In this document: positions 12,743 through 24,686 of the stretch, piece after piece | Layout: every line of letters begins with the position of its first letter | Numbering within the stretch: position 1 is the stretch's first letter | Source of the DNA: Elmis aenea | Taxonomy: Eukaryota > Arthropoda > Insecta > Coleoptera > Elmidae | Reading direction: 5' to 3' | DNA: 64,000 bases | NCBI GenBank assembly: GCA_947652605.1 | Contig: OX393577.1 | Coordinates: 61,838,108 to 61,902,107, forward strand | Notes under the pieces: generated by a model | The model's input: the letters and a program-made list of their open reading frames with translations, nothing else | Databases searched by the model: none | Told to the model about the DNA's origin: nothing | Position numbers and translations under genes: made by a program

Positions 12743-13794
12743 TATGTTATTAATATTTTTTTCAAAGAAGTACGAAATCTAAAAACTTAATTTTTGTCAT
12801 GTTGATTTTTAGCCCTTTACCTGGGCGAATTGACATAAAATAATTGTTTGTTTGAAACTCTATTAAAAGTGTTAAAGTTTGAAGGTATTTACCTTTGTGC
12901 ATGGTTTAAGCTTTTTTGAAAAACTGTTTTTATTTCTTAAAACACCCCATAACGTCCTAATTGTTTAAAACAGTATTAAATTGAGAACAAATATAACCTT
13001 TTTAAATGACTTCAGTCATATAGCACACTTTGGTAAACATTTGCTTTAGAAGGCGATGATATCGTAAATATTTCACTTTTGTTTACAATTTGTGGGGGTC
13101 CCATTCTCGTCTTTGTTATTTTAATCACTGTCTTTCGTGCAAGATTGATTGATGTCCTGAGGTTATCTCGTTTTAACGGTTCGTGTAGCTTTTTTACTCT
13201 AAGGTGGAATGATCAGATAGAGGTTGGTAAAATATCCTTTGGTGATATTTTTGATAACTTTATTGGTGACATTGATTGCTCGTTTTATATACAAAATTCG
13301 TTTGTATTATGATTCGTTTGTTTGAACATAATTACCATTTTGTAAAGAATTCTGTATATAAAATTAAAGCAAGTTGATAAGTACATGATGTACAAAAATA
13401 TGTCTTCTTTTATCTTCCGATATTATGCAATAGATTGTTAAAATATTTGTTCTTAATTCAAATAAGATTTTTCAACAAATAGGTTTATCATTGTAGGAGT
13501 TAAAATTAAACATAATTCTTACTTAACCAGGAGTCACACAGATGCAAACACACAAGCAACTAAATTGTTTGGTTACATGGAGTATAAATTTTAAAACATA
13601 TACTGTTTGTAGCAATCTTACGTGTCCATGGAAGTTTTATTCATGAGACAAAATACTCTTGTACTCTTTTTCAGTTCATAGTTTTTTTATGTACTCTGCT
13701 AATGAGCTTACCGAAATATTCAATGCTGCACATGCTTGGCATATTACTTGTACATATTATATTTTATTATTTTTATTATTCTGATTGCTCCAAA
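12743..13794. other. AT-rich stretch, nothing recognised
   Basis: No coding motif, terminal repeat or long internal repeat was seen. Confidence 0.45.
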
Positions 13795-14790
13795 TGACAT
13801 TGGAAGGGACATCAAGCAGGATTCAGATCAAGGGGGAAACAACGGAAGAATTTGAGATAGGAACAGGGCTCAGACAGGGAGACCCCATTATAAGCCCTCA
13901 TATTTAACGTAGTTCTGGAAAAAATAGTAAGAGACGGAAGACTGAACAGAGAGGGAACAGCACTAAACAAAAGTCACCAACTCGTAAGTTATGCCAATGA
14001 TGTAGCTATACTGGCAAGAACCTTGAAGGAACTGAGAGAGATCAGAGGCAGAATGGCAGAAGCAGTCCAAAAATGGGATTAAGGATATACGAAGATAAGA
14101 CCAAGCTAATGAGGGATAACAAAAAATAGAAGACAGACTACTGGTAGGGGAATTTGAGGAAGTAAATATATTTGTGTACTTGGGGACACTCACAAACAGA
14201 ATGGAAGAAGAAAAAGGCATAAACATGAGAATTCTGAAAGCCAACAAAAGTGCAGAATCTTTAAATAACCTAATAAGAGCAAAACAGTTATCTAGGAGCA
14301 TCAAACTACGTTCGTATAAAACAATACTAAGACCTACAGCGATCTTCGGCTGTGAGACCTGAGTATTGAACAAAAATGCAAAGGAAGCCCTAAGAAAATG
14401 GGAAAGAAAGATAATTAGAAAAGTGGGAGGGAAGAGAACAGATGAGGGATATATAAGAAGAACGAACGAGAAGGTATATACAATTTTCAAAGAAGCAACC
14501 ATAGACAAAGTAATAAATTCCAGAAGAATACAATGGCTAGGACATATTGAGAGAAGAGAAGACAGCAGAATAATAAAAGATATAACGTGGAAAGAGCCTG
14601 CATACAAGGAAAAAAAGAAGGATCCAGAAAAAGATGGAGAGAAACTGTGGAGGCAGAACTAAGAGAGAAAGGCATAATAATAAATAATAAAAAAGAGAAA
14701 GAGAGAAGAGTGTGGAAGAACATTAACAAGCTCTGGGCCAAAACGGCCGGCAAAATAGCTTTTATATATATGATTATTATTATCTTGAAT
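13795..14790 (+). pseudogene. Non-LTR retrotransposon ORF2, RT palm to C-terminus (RTE-like)
   Basis: From 13808 the frame reads IQIKGETTEEFEIGTGLRQG then D-P and SP, the RT block before the catalytic YADD. The catalytic box follows as LVSYANDVAILAR, with Asn in place of the first Asp. Then come KTKLM, FVYLGTLTNRMEEE, YKTILRPTAIFGCET, WERKIIRKVGG and the C-terminal RIQWLGHIERREDSR plus a basic tail. Stops and small frameshifts occur near 13905, 14081 and 14360. The 3' end runs into GATTATTATTATC near 14770-14790, a short-repeat tail usual for RTE-like elements. The copy is 5' truncated and dead. The long minus-strand ORF over it is only its antisense. Confidence 0.85.
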
Positions 14791-15731
14791 TGTGTATAAT
14801 ATCAAAATTTGTTAAGTTTACGCTAAAACTTCAAAAGTTTGTTAAATAAGTCTTCTTTTGCAAATTTCTTTGTCTTAAAGATGAAATCATTGCGCTAAAA
14901 TTTATTTTTACATAAGCAAAGACTATTAGATCCGCAACTGTGCATTGGTCGGAATTTAATTAAAATTTCAAAACGCATCCTGTTTCATTTTAATGCCGTT
15001 TTGAAGCTTTAAGTCTACTCCAGAAATTGATTGCTTGATTGAAATTACGTAATTACGTTGTGCAGTAAATATGACATGCAGGTAAGGTAGGTTCCTGTAG
15101 ACATTCAATTACGTCTCCTTACATGCGCTTTAAGTAGGAGCTTTGCATCGAGTATTAATTTGTAAGCTCCGCTGCACCTTACATGTCCGTTTGCAGTATG
15201 GAATGACATTAAAGCACTTTATATACACAGGCGGTAAACTAAGGAAGTTCGCAGGAGGTACGGTCTTACCGTATACACACACACAGGTCTACCAGAACTG
15301 TCTTTATAAGTAGAACGGTAATAACTTCTGTGCAGGTCTCTGGTGAACTTCGTTCATATGTAAGCGTACACCACATTGCTCCACTGGTGGTTGTTCTTTG
15401 CTGATTATATCGGCCGCAAATAATTCCCGGAATTATCCTTAGGAGAGCAACAAATTTGCCTTTATTAAAATATATGCTAATGCTGTTTTAATCTAGAAGA
15501 CAGCCCCTTTTCGTATATCAGAATTCTTTATGACTTACATATAAAATGTGGAGAGACATAGTTTAAAGTTTAAAGTAATGAAAAAATTAAATTTTTTAAC
15601 ATTTAACTGGAATTTTAAACTAAGTCAAAATACACTTAATAAAATGTAAACGTAAGACATTTACAAATGAGTGTACAGGAAGGATCGTTTGAAATTTTCT
15701 AGTTAGTTAGTTATCCGTTCCTCTTTTGCCG
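14791..15731. other. Unassigned, mixed-composition sequence
   Basis: Bases about 14930-15420 are less AT-rich and hold short motifs repeated in both orientations (TAGGAGC / GCTCC, CCTTACATG). A (AC)n run lies at about 15276-15288. No ORF or TE signature was recognised. Confidence 0.35.
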
Positions 15732-16320
15732 TTAGGCGTTGAGATGTTCTGATTTGCAGAACTTTTTCCATTTAATTCTGTGCTTGGCTAGTTTTGCAGG
15801 TTCGTTCCATGTGGTGGTCTTCCTTAACAATACTTGTCCCACTTCTTGGTTCCAGCTTCTACGTGGTCTCCCTCTGCTATTTTTTCTATCCCAGCCTGCG
15901 TCCCGTATTTCTTTTACAGGATTTCCATCCTTCATTCTGATTCGGTGCCCAAACCAATTAAGTTGTCTTTCTTCTCTACACAATTTATTTAGGTCAATTT
16001 TACTCATACTTTTATTTAGTCCCTTATTCTTTTCATTCCTTGCGTATGATTTCTGACTCACGTCCATTTTCGTTGCCTTGTTTCGTCTACAGTTTATCCT
16101 TCCCCCTCGGCCATCTTCTTGTTTTTTAATTCTTGTATAGGGCTGGGTTTATATCTTAGGTTCTGTTCAGATTTGCCCCACCCCATGTTTCTCCGTTTAT
16201 TATAAGTCTTTGACATCCTAACTTTACCGCATTTCCATTGTTTCTTTCGGTATCAGCTCTTTTTCTGACCATTGCATCAATTTTTCTTTCTTCCGCAGTC
16301 ACATCCCTATTTATGAACAT
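15732..16320 (-). pseudogene. LINE fragment: ORF2 C-terminus joined to an upstream region
   Basis: On the minus strand 16067-15732 encodes KLCREERQLNWFGHRIRMKD, followed by a basic RGRPRRSWN stretch and a tail ending KWKKFCKSEHLNA. This is the RTE-like ORF2 C-terminus (WxGHxxRM then GRPR). Further upstream on the same strand (16320-16170) reads DVTAEERKIDAMVRKRA and NAVKLGCQRLIINGETWG, a charged segment of the kind found early in insect LINE proteins. The RT domain between them is missing, so the copy has an internal deletion. It directly abuts MITE-A copy 2 at 16322. Confidence 0.7.
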
Positions 16321-16321
16321 C

Positions 16322-16551
16322 CTTGCAAAAATATTTTTGTACCATCAAGTATGATCGAGTTATTAAGGATTTAAAAAAAAAGCCCAATATAATTATAGCT
16401 TATTATTTATCGTACAATGAAACTTTTTTAAAACATTACAGCATCACGAAATAGGTCTGAGAAAGGAGAATAATTTGTCTAACTTAAAATTCTGTGTAGC
16501 TCTTACCGTTTATGAGATTCCAATAGTTGCCCTTTTATGTAAACCACCCTG
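16322..16551 (+). mobile_element. MITE family A copy 2, left-truncated
   Basis: Matches 1479-1730 and 59846-60100 from the AATATTTTTGTACCATCAAG block onward and ends AAACCACCCTG, TA. The first 30 or so bases of the family are absent where it meets the LINE fragment. Confidence 0.75.
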
Positions 16552-16744
16552 TATATTTATTTAAGTATCAATCATTGCAAAGAATTTTAAGGCGCCAATG
16601 AATATTATGTGTTGGTAAACGTTTGATTAATTAAAGTGATAAGTGTGATTTTTTCTTTCTGTTTAAAATAAAACAAAAGACACAACACTTTTACTCAAAG
16701 ATTTCATGGTGTCTTTTTTTTTTTCGTTGTTATGCTGTCTTTTT

Positions 16745-17720
16745 TTTTTATTATTTCCGCGGAGGTGGTCCCCTTTCGGGTTCATGTACTGCGACCTGTT
16801 GGTCTATTGTACCCTCTGGTGATAGCCCCTTAAAGAAGTCCTGTGTTTTTGAAAAACTCCAGGATTTTCTTTAAGGGTGTTTTTCTTAGCTCATCTTGGT
16901 TGGCTTTTTCCATCCCTAGAAGTCTGCGCCGATAGGGTGTGAATCCTTCACACTGGCATATTACGTGCAGAGGAGTTTCTTCTTCTTCACCACATCCTCT
17001 ACATATATCGGTCTCAGAGAGCCCTATTATGTAGAAGTGTTTGTTTAACCCACAGTGCCCTGTGACAAGCCCTGTGGCTGCTCTGATGTCTGCTCTGCTC
17101 ATCCTGAGCATTTCTTCTGTCTTCTTTTTGGAGATCATTGACAGGATAGCCTTGGAATGGGCTTGTCCTGCAACTTTTTTCCAATAAGCATTATGCTCTT
17201 GTGTTAGTATGTCATTAAGACACCGCTTGGCTGTTCCATAGGACGTACCAACTGCGGGTTCTGGTCCGAAGAAAGGTGTCTCGCTGCCAATTTTGGCTAG
17301 GCGATCCGCCTTCTCGTTCCCTGGTATATTAGTTAACCTGGGCACCATACCAGTTTAACATTATTCCTGCTTCCTAGCATGTTGAGTGCTTGTATGCAGT
17401 TCAGAACAAGTCCTGAGTTTACTTCTGACGAACCAAGAGCTTTTAACGCTGCTTGGCTGTCGGACGCTATGAAGATTCTTTTGTTATCAAAATTTCTTTC
17501 TAATAGTGTTTCTGCACATAAGTGCATAGCATACACCTCAGCTTGAAATATGGTTGCACACTGTCCAAGGCTGTCTTGGTTTACAGTTAATTTATCTTGC
17601 CCTACTTTTTTCATTTATTTTGAATCTGTCCCCTATAAATAATTCCACTGTATTTGCGCTTCGCTTTTAAGGAATTTCTGGTTTGTAATTGTCTTTTGTT
17701 TCTATACGCACTATGTCCTT
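16745..17720 (-). pseudogene. Non-LTR retrotransposon 3' end with RNase H domain (I/R1/LOA-like)
   Basis: Reading leftward on the minus strand, 17640-17333 contains FIGTDSK (first catalytic Asp), ATIFQAEVYAM (Glu) and IFIASDSQAALKALG (Asp), then VKLVWCPG. After a frameshift, 17330-16830 gives NIPGNEKADRLAKIG (final Asp region), then a linker and CRGCGEEEETPLHVICQC, the usual zinc-binding knuckle behind RNase H in these LINEs, ending EFFKNTGLL. All four RNase H acidic positions are visible, but a stop near 17612 and the frameshift break it. The 3' end is AAATAAT plus poly(A) at about 16745-16760. A second copy of this 3' end lies at 51660-52013 on the plus strand. Confidence 0.85.
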
Positions 17721-17989
17721 TATTTGAACATCAAACTGACCAATCCACCCTGATAAGTCTAAGCTAGTATGATATTGCAAACAGCGAAGTTACAAAGTCA
17801 ATATTTGAGTATAGTTTCATGATGTTGCTCAAAATGGATACCCTTGCATTTGCATAGACTGTCAAAACAAAAACAAAATACCGATAAAACAGTCGGGTAA
17901 CTTAGAAATTGGGATTTCTGTATGAAAAGTGGCCTTTTTTTTTTCTTGCATTGTTTAGAGTAGGCGTTACTTGTATAGACATGACGCGG

Positions 17990-18492
17990 TCTGTATTCTC
18001 ATATTTACCGCATATTTAACATATTTGAGCCGATACCGGCACTGAAATCTCCTCGCCGCTCGCTGAGGTAGGCAATTCAGCCGCATTATTTATAGACCTA
18101 GAGAAAAACGATTTTTAATGCAAATGTATGCATATTTGTCCCGGTTTGTATATTAAATTACGTCTCTCACTGCGGTGCCTAGAAAATAAGAAAACGACCG
18201 CGCAGCAAAATGCCACGGAACAAAATAAACAAGCGCCGACAATTATATAAACATGGCCACATCATTTGTGTTAGAAAGAAAGAGATCCCCAGTTATTATC
18301 AGCAGCTTGTGGAATGAAAGAAGTCTGGTGGGTGGAGTGTTGACAGTTACAGATTGTGACGTCATTATGGGTGATCAATCTTGGGGCCCATACCAGCTAC
18401 GACGACTACTGACTTCACACATCTTTTATAATCTCTTTGCGGCTATATATCTACTTTTACGAAGAGCTCGCCGGGGGTCGCGATCATTTTAA
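17990..18492 (+). other. Less AT-rich single-copy-looking block with ORF
   Basis: This 500-bp block stands out in composition. It has a 79-codon ORF at 18253-18492 (MATSFVLERKRSPVIIS...) with no recognisable domain, a CRE-like TGACGTCA at 18358-18365 and a TATA-like CTATATAT near 18443. It could be a promoter or first exon, or chance. Confidence 0.25.
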
Positions 18493-18830
18493 AACAAATG
18501 CAAGTCCTACTTTGAAAACAGAATTTCAAAACGTATTTAAAGACACCGAATCTGATGTTTACTTACATGAATATTTGAATTAAAAGCTCTAAACTTGAGC
18601 TTTATATACAAAACTTAAATATAAGCGCACCTTCCAGACGATTCTAGAATCAGCAATGGTGTAGAGTTCGTTCGTCATTAAAGACTTTAAAACTACGAGG
18701 GCCGACTGAATAATCTTCGGCCAAGCTCAAGAAAGCAAGATGTAGTCACTGATTAGGGTTTTCTTGTCAACTTAGTTACCTGGAAGGGTCTAACGATGCT
18801 GCAATGCTATGATCCTACTTCAAAGGATAG

Positions 18831-19260
18831 TCAAAAAAAGCTAAACCTGGCGAATAGGGTGATAGAGCAAATCCTTATTTATGTATTTGCAATAAATAAA
18901 AGTGATATCACCTTCTTCGGTGGAAGTGAATCATAGCTCTTCCACTTTTTAGATTTATCTCTAGACCCCGATAAACGGTTATGGATCCAGGGATGCTAAT
19001 AATCTTTCACTGACATATAACAACTTCGTTGTACCCAAATTTTTGTCTACCAAATTATCTCTTTAGATTTGGATATTAACGCATGTCAAAAGAAGTTAAA
19101 CCTGGCGAAAAAGGGGGGTAAAGCTCATTCTCATTTATGTATTTGCATCAGATAAAACTGACAACGCCCTCTTCGCTATAAGTAAATCATAGTTCTTCGA
19201 CTTTTTAGATTTTTATCTAAACTCAGGTTGTCGTTAATGAATCTAGGACTCATCCATGCC
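18831..19260 (+). repeat. 255-bp tandem duplication, second unit partial
   Basis: TCAAAA(A/G)AAG, TAAACCTGGCGAA, TTATGTATTTGCA and CTTTTTAGATTT recur in order at a constant offset of about 255 bp (18831 and 19086). The unit's nature is unknown. The second unit lies just before the LINE insertion at 19331. Confidence 0.65.
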
Positions 19261-19291
19261 AAGTAATCGATCACAAAAATTCTTATCTCTG

Positions 19292-20190
19292 TAATAACTG
19301 TTAGTCGTCCACTGTAAGGATAATCTTAAACGATAGGCTTAATAAAAGCGATGTACGAAAAAACGGTAAATATTTTAAGAACTCAAAATGAAGAATCGGT
19401 AGAGTTTGAAACAAAAGAGGGCTTAAAACAAGGATGCGTGCTGAGTCCATTATTATTCTCAGTAGTTATTGATGGGGTAATTAAAGAAGTAAAACAAAAA
19501 ATGAGACCGTTTCACCTAGGCAACGGAAAAATGGAAAAAATTAACATAAATGAGCTAATGTTTGCAGTCAACATGGTCTTGGTCGCGGAAACGGAAAAGA
19601 ATCTGCAAAATAATTTAGTAACTCTAAACTAGGAATTGAAAAAAAAAACAATATGAAAACAAATACAGAAAAAACTAAAACTATGATCGTTACAACAGAG
19701 AACAAATGGCATAACATCTTTAAATAGCCCTAGGTTGATCAAAAAGGAAGTATTTCTGGCACTTTTATACGAAAAATAGTAGCCCAGTAAATGAAGAAAA
19801 ATGAAAGGAAAAACCAAAAAAGAAAAAATCATAAATGAAACATATAGGGAACGATTAAAGATAAAATAAGTTAAAACAAAAATACAAGAAAGACAGCTGG
19901 GATGGTTTGGTCACATTTATAGCATGAAAAAAGAAAGGTTAATCAGAAAAGCCTACGAAGCTAGATCACAGGGAAAAATCAAAAGAGGTAGACCGAGAAA
20001 ACCTGGCAAGACGAAGTTAAAAAAGCAGCAACGGATAGAAACATCAAATGAAAAGACATGAAAAAGCTAGCGCATGATAGAAAAACATGAAAAAAGTCAG
20101 CACAACACAACTCAACAGTCCTAACAATAGAAGGACTCATGGCTAAATAAAATAATAACCGTTAGTCGTCCAACGTAAACATAATCTTAA
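19292..20190 (+). mobile_element. 5'-truncated RTE-like LINE with long target-site duplication
   Basis: The LINE body is 19331-20152. Bases 19292-19330 and 20153-20190 are direct repeats (both contain GTTAGTCGTCCA and ATAATCTTAA) with about four differences. This is a target-site duplication of roughly 38 bp, as expected for target-primed reverse transcription. The right repeat follows a GGCTAAATAAAA tail. Confidence 0.7.
19351..20110 (+). pseudogene. LINE ORF2: RT palm and C-terminal GH-RM region
   Basis: 19351-19632 encodes EGLKQGCVLSPLLFSVVIDG (RT block before the active site), then ELMFAVNMVLVAE where FADD should stand. Both catalytic Asp residues are replaced (FAVN), so the RT is dead. 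After several stops and frameshifts, 19890-20010 reads QERQLGWFGHIYSMKKERL and KRGRPRK, the RTE-like C-terminal signature. The thumb region between them is badly degraded. Clade call is by motif. Confidence 0.8.
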
Positions 20191-22211
20191 GGGATTCCTC
20201 GTCCTCTTTTTAATCCTTTAACCCAATATATTATTGTAAAATGTGATAGACCACATTCTCCTGAAATGATTGGAACCTCTTTAAAGATTTCTTTCTATTT
20301 TAGTTCTTTTGTTTGAATATATTTCACGATATTCAAAGGTAGGTATCCATTTTTATAATTTGACAAATATACTAATTTTAAGGGCTTATCACACAAAAAA
20401 CTGCAACGACTAGTAACCCCAAATTTTGCAAGCGTACTTACAATACTGTCAAAAGCCGTACGTATAGGACTATAATGTACCTACTAACCAGCACAGTATC
20501 TGCATGATGCCAAAAATTATTTAGCCAACCCTCGTAGCTTCGGTAAATGCGACAACAGCTTCAATAAATATCCAATAAATTGCGTGAAATTTAAAAACTA
20601 AACGAACTGTACACGTGACTAATCTTTTTTTTTAACAAAAAAAAACTTTGTGCTTCATACAAACACGATTCGGAGAAAGACATTCAAAGAAACCATAAAA
20701 TTGCTCACAATAGGAAACGAGATTGCAAAATGCAAACAGTCGATTATCTTGTAAAAGATACTTGTAAACATGTATCAGACTTAATATTATTTTCTGCATC
20801 AATATCTTCCTTAAACCTGACAACAACGGTAGCAAAAAATCTTATTGTGAATAAGAATAAACAGTTTGTTACGTAAGGACCACAATGCATCATAAACATT
20901 AACTGGAATAAACAGAATTTCTGTAAGGTTGCTTCCCATTTTTAAATTTAAATGCGGCCCATCTGCAATACGAAAATAAATGTCTTTGTCCCTTATTATT
21001 GAATTAAGTAGCAATTAAAATTAAACCATGAAAACAACTCAATTTTCTAATTACGCAACCTTGAGAGATGAACAACATTCCAGCCCGAATTCTAATGAAT
21101 TGTTTGTATATCTACCACAAGATTCGGAACACCCACCCATATCATAGGTACACACTAGATTTTATTTTGAAATATAGTCATTAACTTAATAACACCGCGT
21201 ATTATCTTGTGCTTTTGTATCGATAACATTCTGAGATATGATTGTGTTCACATGATACTAACATCGTTTTCGTGTATAATAAAAAACTTTTGATTTGTTT
21301 GCAACCACAAATCATTTTAAAATCTCATATGCGTCAATCAAGGCGATTTAGATCCAAATTAATTCAATATTTTGTAAGCAGTAATCGAATATGGAACTGT
21401 GGGAATAAAACTATTAAATGTTTGTGGAGATATTTCACTGTGGCCTCGTGTAACTTACAAATTAATTTTTAAAACCGTACAATTTCAATTTTTGGTTAAG
21501 GTGATTAGCTCACCACTTGAAAATTCACGAGACTCAGTAGAGTTACATGTTTCTGAACTTTTAACATTGGAACACTTACAGTAACATAATAAAAAATATT
21601 TGTTGTAGTATGTTATAAAAACTAAACAAAATGTATAAAACAATGCAGAAACTCACGAAAAACCCATCAAATATACTGTTGTATTTAGTCCTGTTTTTAA
21701 ATTATTAACTACAATGTATTTATAAAGTTCTTGGTAGGTCAAACCACATAATATAACAGTCAAATCCAAATACATTTTAACCTTAATTTTTGCTACAACT
21801 CAAGAGGCACAGAGAATTAGGAATGATTTACAATGAAAATAAACGAATTTAAAAGCGCATATTTAGTATCTTTTGTCAGAATATTTAATTGTCAAAATTT
21901 TAATGAGGTAGGCGTATTTGTTAGGTTCTTATCGCAATAAATCAATTTAGACCTTCAAAAGCATAGACTCGCACTAATTTGAACGCATTACCAAAAAAAC
22001 TAACTCTGAACAGGATATTTTTTGCAAAGTAATATTTTACAATTCATTAAATCACTTGAAGATATCTATTGCTAAGCAAAAAACTTACTACGGTTCAGAA
22101 TTTGTGACCTCGACAAATCACAATTTAGATTTAGCGATTATAGCTTGACAGAATTGTAAATCTTTTATTTTAGTTGAAAAGTGTAAAAGGAAATATTTCT
22201 AGTTATCAGAG
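20191..22211. other. AT-rich stretch, nothing recognised
   Basis: Only short ORFs without motifs and no terminal repeats found. Confidence 0.45.
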
Positions 22212-22214
22212 TAA

Positions 22215-22876
22215 AGGCTCCCCCAGACAGACGCGATATGCCTGCCGCTCGGTACGATACAGTCGCTACATAAAGGCTCCCCCAGACAGAGGCGATACGT
22301 CGCGCGGTACGATACGATCGGTACATGACTCGGTATGATTATCGCTGCTTATCGCAATGAGTGCCCACACTAGTGCGACACAGTATTTCATGTATTCTAA
22401 CCTAACAATCAAACATAAATAAAAATATTCTTACACACGACTATTCTATGTTAAGAAAAGGTATAATTAATTATATTATCTACATGTATACAATATGAAA
22501 ATAGTCCTAAATTATTTTTAAACATAGAACATTTTTACTTTGACAGTTGACAGTTGTATCCCGAAATACCAAAGCGATATACCGAGTGCGATATATCGCG
22601 CTCATCGGTATACCGAGCTTGGTGTGGGCGCTTCCATATACCGCAATGTAATTAGATATCGTCCCGAATCGCACCGCGCGACGTATCGCCTCTGTCTGGG
22701 GGAGCCTTTAACTCGGTATGATTATCGCTGCCTACTGCAATGAGTGCCCACACAAGTGCGACACTCGGGACGTTCGGAAACATATGCAAGTGACAGTATT
22801 TCATATACGGAAATGTTATTAGATGTCATCCCGAATCGTACCGAGCGGCGCATATCGCGTCTGTCTGGGGGAGCCT
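22215..22876. mobile_element. PIF/Harbinger-like MITE (outer), TSD TAA
   Basis: Ends AGGCTCCCCCAGACAGACGC / inverted GCGTCTGTCTGGGGGAGCCT, flanked by TAA at 22212-22214 and 22877-22879. The 3-bp TWA duplication is typical of PIF/Harbinger. Sub-terminal GATACG, CGGTACGAT and TATCG motifs are frequent. It is interrupted by a relative at 22274-22707. Confidence 0.75.
22274..22707. mobile_element. PIF/Harbinger-like MITE (inner) inserted in its relative
   Basis: Same AGGCTCCCCCAGACAG termini as the outer element, flanked by TAA (22271-22273) and TTA (22708-22710). The internal block CTCGGTATGATTATCGCTGC follows the left part of the inner copy and recurs in the outer copy after the insertion (22712 onward), so the two are family members. 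Confidence 0.75.
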
Positions 22877-22879
22877 TAA

Positions 22880-23266
22880 TGCTGCATATATCATTTTCGG
22901 AAAATTTCAAAGATGCATTTACCACAAAGAACTAATTTGCTTTAAGTCTGGTTGCATAAAAATATGAATTATTTTATTTATAATACAGTTTGGAGTTCCC
23001 TGATATTTGCTTTCTGAAAAAATCCTCTTCCGTTCTTCTTTTAAGGTAGCTGTTTGGATATTCTGTGTTTTTTAATTAATTATTTACGATTAACCTTTCG
23101 TTTTCACTAATTCTACTGTGGTCAAATGTTGTTAGTTGCAAGACAGAATTCTTCACTTCACTAAGCAGACTTAGCATAAGTAGAAATAAATTTGGTGAAT
23201 TCTTGGCCAATTATCAAGAAAGAGCACGAAAAGTTGTACTAGAAATGCTTTATTAGTATCAATATA
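22880..23266. other. AT-rich spacer, nothing recognised
   Basis: No motif or repeat was seen between the Harbinger-like MITE and the CAGGGTT end. Confidence 0.4.
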
Positions 23267-23580
23267 CAGGGTTATCGTTTTTCGAGGGCCACTATGGGGA
23301 TCTCGTAAACGGCAAGAGTTACGACTTTGGTTAAATTATGGCAAAGTTGTATATTCAGGTTCGTAACAACTTGACGCACAGAACTTATCTAGCTTTTTTA
23401 GTTTTTGAGATATTGGAGAAAAAGTAAAACAGTGGATTTTTGTTTTTTGCCCTTAATTTTTCATTTGATGTCGAATTTCATTTCTGTAAAAACTTTTTCA
23501 TGACCATTTTTGCAAGGAATCAAAATCCCCAATTATATTTTCATGGGACGTTTCGCTTTTTTTCAATGTGTAAAATTGTT
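23267..23580 (-). mobile_element. CAGGG-ended element, family A terminus, right extent uncertain
   Basis: TATA, CAGGGTTATCG, then GAGGGCCACTATGGGGATCT and CGTAAACGGCAAGAG. Reverse-complemented this is the terminal block of family A. The remainder does not resemble the other A copies, so it is a related family or a chimera. Confidence 0.5.
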
Positions 23581-24686
23581 TCTTAGGAGTATTATTTAAG
23601 CTTAACGTGGATCGAAGGGGCATTGCTTAAGATCCAAAGCCTCTGCTAGGTTATTAACCAAATTATTAGCCGCCTTAGTTAAAATAAAATACATTGAAAC
23701 ATGTTGTAATATATTGATACAAATATCGTTAAATAAATTTTGTTTTTTTTTCACTAACCGGAAAGCGTTGACAAATTTACGTTCATTACTACATGATAAA
23801 CTGCAAGGATGGAACTTATTACATCATATTTGTGTACAATAATTTAGTCCCATGAAACCAGCAATCAAGGCTCCAAGATGTACAGGATGTGGAAACGTAA
23901 ATATAAATAAGCTAGAGGAAGATCAGCGCCATGTAAAGTATAGCAAACATCGTGCAATCGCGGTTTTTAAAACTGGTCAGCAATAAACAGGAAACAAGCA
24001 AAAAACGAAGTGTAAAATGATCCTCGTTTATATAAAATATGTGGTAAAATCACCAACACATGATTATTATTAACGAGGGACACGTAGAGCCTCAAATTAC
24101 TCGACTTTTTGTTGCCTAATTGAAATAATAACGATTCCGTCAAAGAATTTCAGCCACTTTAATTGCGATACTTTGCTAATAATGATGTTGGAGGTGTGGA
24201 ATAACAATTCTGGTGAAATTAAAGGATCAAGGTAACTAACTGCAGCCGGTATGTGAGTAACATTTTAATGAATATGTGTGACAGCGCCATGCAGTTCTTC
24301 TAAGAATCTCAGGCACGTGGACATGGTCAGTTTAGATTTCGATTTAAACAAATTACAATATTTTTCTTCTTACCTAGGAAAACAATACTCCTATAAATAA
24401 ATAAGATGCGAACAACTTTACTTTAACGGACTTTGTCAAAAATTAACCAAATTTATAGGTTTCACATAATTTGTCTTGTTGGACTAAAATATGTACGGGG
24501 GTGTGCTGTTATGTAATCTACCTAGCCATGAAAATGAAACGGCAAAATAAAAATTGTGATTATGTTAAATTCCCGTGACATTTTGAACCTGACTAGTAAA
24601 GTGTCATCAAAATATATTGAGTGGGAAGTATTCTCTACAATCTTTTCTAAAGTAATAAAATTTCTCACTAAAGAGCGTAACGAAAA
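23581..24686. other. AT-rich stretch, nothing recognised
   Basis: No coding motif or repeat seen. Confidence 0.4.

Noticed and set aside
13963..14607. 214-codon minus-strand ORF, the second longest ORF in the window
   Set aside because: It is exactly antisense to the LINE RT and C-terminal region; its Leu/Phe/Ser-rich sequence is the complement of the Lys/Glu-rich LINE frame.
15739..16056. 105-codon plus ORF
   Set aside because: Antisense of the minus-strand LINE fragment.
22201..22880. CRISPR-like array because of repeated GGCTCCCCCAGACAG
   Set aside because: The repeats are inverted ends of two nested TIR elements, not regularly spaced direct repeats; the window is eukaryotic.
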